A DNA stretch of 15,185 nucleotides, taken from positions 325,939 through 341,123 of the forward strand of contig MU646439.1 in the NCBI GenBank assembly GCA_026770585.1, read 5' to 3'. The notes beneath the pieces are model-generated. The model was not told the origin of the DNA. It worked only from the letters and a program-made list of their open reading frames with translations, and searched no databases. Below, in pieces: positions 13,305 through 15,185 of the stretch (position 1 is its first letter; every line of letters starts with the position of its first letter). Both the position numbers and the translations under genes were made by a program. Source of the DNA: Baffinella frigidus (lineage: Eukaryota; Cryptophyceae; Cryptomonadales; Baffinellaceae).

Positions 13305-13476
13305 AGAGCGAGCGAGAGAGAGAGAGCGAGAGAGAGCGAGAGAGAGCGAGAGAGAGAGCGAGAGAGAGAGAGCGAGAGAGAGCGAGAGAGAGCGAGAGAG
13401 AGAGCGAGAGAGAGCGAGAGAGAGCAAGAGAGAGAGAGCGAGAGAGAGAGCGAGAGAGAGAGAGAGAGAGAGAGAG
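13305..13476. repeat. GAGA/GAGC purine-rich array 2
   Basis: About 170 bases like array 1, with matching flanks on both sides (TTTTCGTTGCCATCACATG before, ATGGCCAGAG/TTGGCCAGAG after). Arrays and flanks were duplicated together. Confidence 0.95.
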
Positions 13477-13578
13477 ATGGCCAGAGTGCGCCATAGTTCT
13501 CTTCGCCTGCAGCGACGGTTGACGAAACCGGGGAGCGTTTGTATCTTATCTCACAGAATGTATTTATTAATTGGTTTT

Positions 13579-13672
13579 AGAAAGTCAACTCACCCACAAA
13601 ATCGTCAACTTACCGGTTACTATTACTCATTAGAATATTAAGTTGACGATTTTGTGGGGGAGTTGACTTTCT
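13579..13672. mobile_element. family T palindromic element (complete)
   Basis: AGAAAGTCAACTCACCCACA..GTCAACTTA and the near-perfect reverse complement; arms of about 34 nt. Confidence 0.85.
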
Positions 13673-13683
13673 GAAACAACAAA

Positions 13684-13758
13684 GATTGTGTGAGATAATA
13701 TTCCAAATATATTGTGTGAGATCACATACAAACCAAATAGATTGTGTGAGATAATATT
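13684..13758. repeat. tandem ATTGTGTGAGATAATATT repeat
   Basis: Three copies (about 13684, 13710, 13740) of TTGTGTGAGAT; CTGTGAGATAAGATACAAAC inside the 59-bp segment at 13063 is similar. Confidence 0.65.
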
Positions 13759-13792
13759 GGGACGGCTCCTACCCGGAACCGCTCTACTCAGT

Positions 13793-13936
13793 AGAGCGGG
13801 TTTCGCGTCTGTTGGCCACGAAAACAATCAAAAAAACAAAAGTGACTTTCAAAAGTCAACATCTTTGTACCAGCATTGTTAACTTTTGCCACTGTTTTGC
13901 TTTTTTCGCGTGGCCAACAGATGCGAAAACCGCTCT
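13793..13936. mobile_element. palindromic element W
   Basis: 28-bp arms AGAGCGGGTTTCGCGTCTGT.. (13793-13820) and 13909-13936, three mismatches. Inner AAAAGT..ACTTTT pairing continues the stem. Confidence 0.8.
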
Positions 13937-13960
13937 GCCAGAACCCCGTGTGATTAGTTA

Positions 13961-14147
13961 ATCTGGATTTTTCTTTTAAAAGCTGGCAAAGCTTTTAAAA
14001 GAAAAATACTGCCAGCATTTAAAAGAAAAATACGATTTTCCTTTTAAAAGCTGGCAATGCAAATTACTACACAATTGCGGGCCACGTGACCCGTTGTGTG
14101 GTAATTTTCATTGCCAGCATTTAAAAGAAAAATACTTGTTCCCGGAT
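13961..14147. mobile_element. family N-related compound palindrome
   Basis: Right end ..CTTGTTCCCGGAT matches N/I termini. Contains a perfect 17-bp hairpin (13967-13983 / 13991-14007) and a second palindrome GCTGGCAATG..ATTACTACACAA..CCACGTG..TTGTGTGGTAATTTTCATTGCCAGC. TTTTAAAAGCTGGCA is repeated. Confidence 0.7.
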
Positions 14148-14165
14148 GATAGTCAACCTTCATAG

Positions 14166-14323
14166 GCTAACGGACTGAAAACCGAGTAGTCAAGCCTACG
14201 GTATTGCCTACGGTAGGCCGTAGGGGCTTAGGGGGGTTCCTATGAAAAATCGGGTCCTACGGGCCCTACGGCCTACTGTAGGCAATACCGTAGGCCTAAC
14301 TACACGGTTTTCAGGACGTTAGC
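14166..14323. mobile_element. family D palindromic element, copy 2
   Basis: GCTAACGGACTGAAAACCG..CGGTTTTCAGGACGTTAGC; interior CCTACGGTATTGCCTACGG and the inverted counterpart. Confidence 0.85.
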
Positions 14324-14326
14324 GTA

Positions 14327-14551
14327 TTAGAGCGTTTGCGGTAATTGTTGTCCGTTTTGGACGTACGGTTTCCCGGTTTTCCGGTTTTGAAAAGGGACTT
14401 ATGGGACGTGACAAGGATTTTAAATAGTACCAAGAGGCGCAATTCTGGTACTATTTACAATCCTTGTCACGTCGTATAAGTCCAATTTCAAAACGGGGAA
14501 ACGGGGAAACCGCACGTCCAAAACGGACAACAATTACCGCAAACGCTCTAA
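14327..14551. mobile_element. 225-bp long near-perfect hairpin E
   Basis: Arms of about 110 nt from TTAGAGCGTTTGCGGTAATT to its reverse complement at the right, including GTTGTCCGTTTTGGACGT, GTTTTGAAA and GACGTGACAAGGATT blocks, around a short loop at about 14432-14444. Fused directly to family D on the left and to exon-like sequence on the right. No coding potential. Confidence 0.85.
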
Positions 14552-14574
14552 CCTCGGGGAACTCAATCAGTGGC
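14549..14574 (+). pseudogene. 26-bp copy of an exon edge
   Basis: TAACCTCGGGGAACTCAATC.. is identical to 14674-14699 over 26 bases; the two copies flank a partial family D element exactly. Confidence 0.7.
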
Positions 14575-14673
14575 TTAGGGGTGTTCCTATGAAACATTAG
14601 GCCTAGGGGCCCTACGGCCTACTGTAGGCAATACCGTAGGCCTAACTACCCGGTTTTCAGGACGTTACCCTAT
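14575..14673. mobile_element. family D element, copy 3, left half missing
   Basis: CTTAGGGGTGTTCCTATGAA..GGCAATACCGTAGGCCTAAC..CGGTTTTCAGGACGTTA matches the right two thirds of 14166-14323. Confidence 0.8.
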
Positions 14674-14674
14674 T

Positions 14675-14743
14675 AACCTCGGGGAACTCAATCAGTGGCG
14701 CGCCAACCACCCAGATTTCTGGACTGACCTCATCCGGGAACAT
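14675..14743 (+). CDS. possible exon d, family unknown
   Basis: Reads NLGELNQWRANHPDFWTDL then IREH, with a possible donor CAT|GTTTAA at 14744. No acceptor directly precedes it, because family D sequence adjoins. The last four codons lie in the left terminus of the element at 14732. Resembles the exon start at 15156 (ALGELHRWR). Function unknown. Confidence 0.45.
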
Positions 14744-14881
14744 GTTTAATTTAAAAGAAAATGGCCTATCAATCCGGATTCTGGCCCTAATTAAATTTGC
14801 TTAGGGCCCTAATTAACCCTTGTCTAACTCCTATGAACAAATAGGGACTCATTTTCTTTCAAATTAAACATGTCCCCGGAT
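14732..14881. mobile_element. palindromic element I
   Basis: ATCCGGGAACATGTTTAATT..AAAGAAAATG and CATTTTCTTTCAAATTAAAC..CCCCGGAT. The outer ATCCGGG is shared with family N. The interior has duplicated CCCTAATTAA. Positions 14882-14960 hold nothing I recognise. Confidence 0.8.
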
Positions 14882-14960
14882 TAGACAGTAAGTCAATTTC
14901 CGAGTACGAGCTCGTCCTCACTTTCTCCAAAAGTGGCCATTTCGTACGACGCTTTCGTGA

Positions 14961-15121
14961 CCACACAGCGGGCTACGAAGGGATTTTTGGGCGCCGAGAA
15001 CCCGAGTTTCCGTTACCTTATCCGTAGGAACCCCCCTATGCCCCTACGGGTTGCCTACCGTAGGGTCCTAGGTCTTATCGCTTAGGGGTTATTCAAGCCC
15101 CCTTCGAAGGCCGCTGTGTGG
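14961..15121. mobile_element. element P with CCACACAGCGG termini
   Basis: CCACACAGCGG (14961) and CCGCTGTGTGG (15111-15121), inner CGAAGGG / CCCCCTTCG, and a CCTACCGTAGG core with TCCTAGG as in families A, B and D. Confidence 0.65.
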
Positions 15122-15155
15122 CAGTCAACTTTTCGTGATTAGTCGACTTTTGCAG

Positions 15156-15185
15156 GACGCGCTCGGGGAACTCCACCGGTGGCGC
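15156..15185 (+). CDS. start of exon e, runs off the window
   Basis: Good acceptor with pyrimidine tract (cttttgcag|GACGCG) followed by ten open codons, DALGELHRWR, cut by the window end. Similar to 14675 (NLGELNQWR), so it may be the functional exon whose edge is copied there. Family unknown. Confidence 0.5.

Larger units (their letters stand above)
13063..13583. repeat. 59-bp inverted segment pair
   Basis: TTTCTAAAAACCAATCAATA.. (13063-13121) recurs as its reverse complement at 13525-13583 (..TTAATTGGTTTTAGAAA) with few differences. The sequences just before both (GCCATAGTTCTCTTCGCCTSCAGCGAC at about 13026 and 13492) are in direct orientation. Either 59-bp terminal repeats of one element or a duplicated unit with its tail flipped. 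Confidence 0.65.

Noticed and set aside
12827-13641. Long open frames rich in RE/ER or SL repeats on both strands
   Set aside because: They are direct translations of the GAGA/GAGC arrays and open in several frames at once; no start, splice or domain support.
12219-15155. Exon 3 of the ITFG2-like gene
   Set aside because: I looked for a GD..N.G.N.L-type FG-GAP continuation after exon 2 and found none; the exon-like pieces at 14675 and 15156 do not resemble it.

Overview
The window looks like repeat-dense nuclear DNA of a eukaryote, most likely an alga or other protist. The evidence is abundant plant-type telomere-like repeats (CCCTAAA/TTTAGGG and degenerate forms), very short coding exons with GT..AG borders, C2H2 zinc-finger coding sequence, and dozens of small palindromic non-autonomous DNA elements (MITE-like). 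No operon, bacterial gene, rRNA or tRNA is visible. The clade cannot be fixed from sequence alone; TTTAGGG-type telomeres occur in green algae, some stramenopiles, dinoflagellates, glaucophytes and others.

Layout. Positions 1-870 are degenerate CCCTAAA/CCCTGAA minisatellite with one perfect hairpin. Positions 869-7653 hold a scatter of 50-85 nt plus-strand exons (near 869, 1824, 2853, 3968, 7570, and a doubtful one at 5245). Every exon end that can be called is phase 0, and the exons are separated by introns made of telomere-like repeats and MITE-like elements. Positions 5280-8400 are packed with palindromes built on the core CCTACNGTAGG (families called A, B, D, V here), several nested in each other. 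Positions 6700-9680 also contain minus-strand C2H2 zinc-finger sequence, one better-preserved two-exon piece (9342-9567 and 9216-9271) plus remnants. From 10596 a plus-strand gene starts whose first two exons (10596-10706 and 11773-11820) join in frame to give a sequence resembling the N-terminus of ITFG2 (FG-GAP repeat protein of the KICSTOR complex). Its intron 1 is again telomere-like repeat plus MITE-like elements. Positions 11825-14740 are more such elements, two long GA-rich purine arrays and a 225-bp near-perfect hairpin. Two further exon-like pieces (14675-14743 and 15156-end) close the window.

The most striking signal is a recurring architecture. The edge of an exon, usually including its splice site, is present a second time on the far side of a palindromic element or intron insert (exons near 896, 1824, 2889, 3740/3968, 4003, 7481, 11796, 14549). 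The repeated edges are 26-68 bp and 83-100% identical by eye. This is much longer than ordinary transposon target duplications and leaves introns with duplicated splice sites. Second, one element family (G) has a central perfect palindrome whose tip sequence differs in every copy yet stays self-complementary. Third, otherwise different element families share the 14-mer GTGTAGTAATTTTC and the 12-mer GGCTCCAATTCC. Together these suggest a mobile-element system that builds and expands introns. Element family names (A, B, C, D, E, F, G, I, J, L, M, N, O, P, Q, R, S, T, U, V, W) are labels made up for this annotation. Identities are hand counts.
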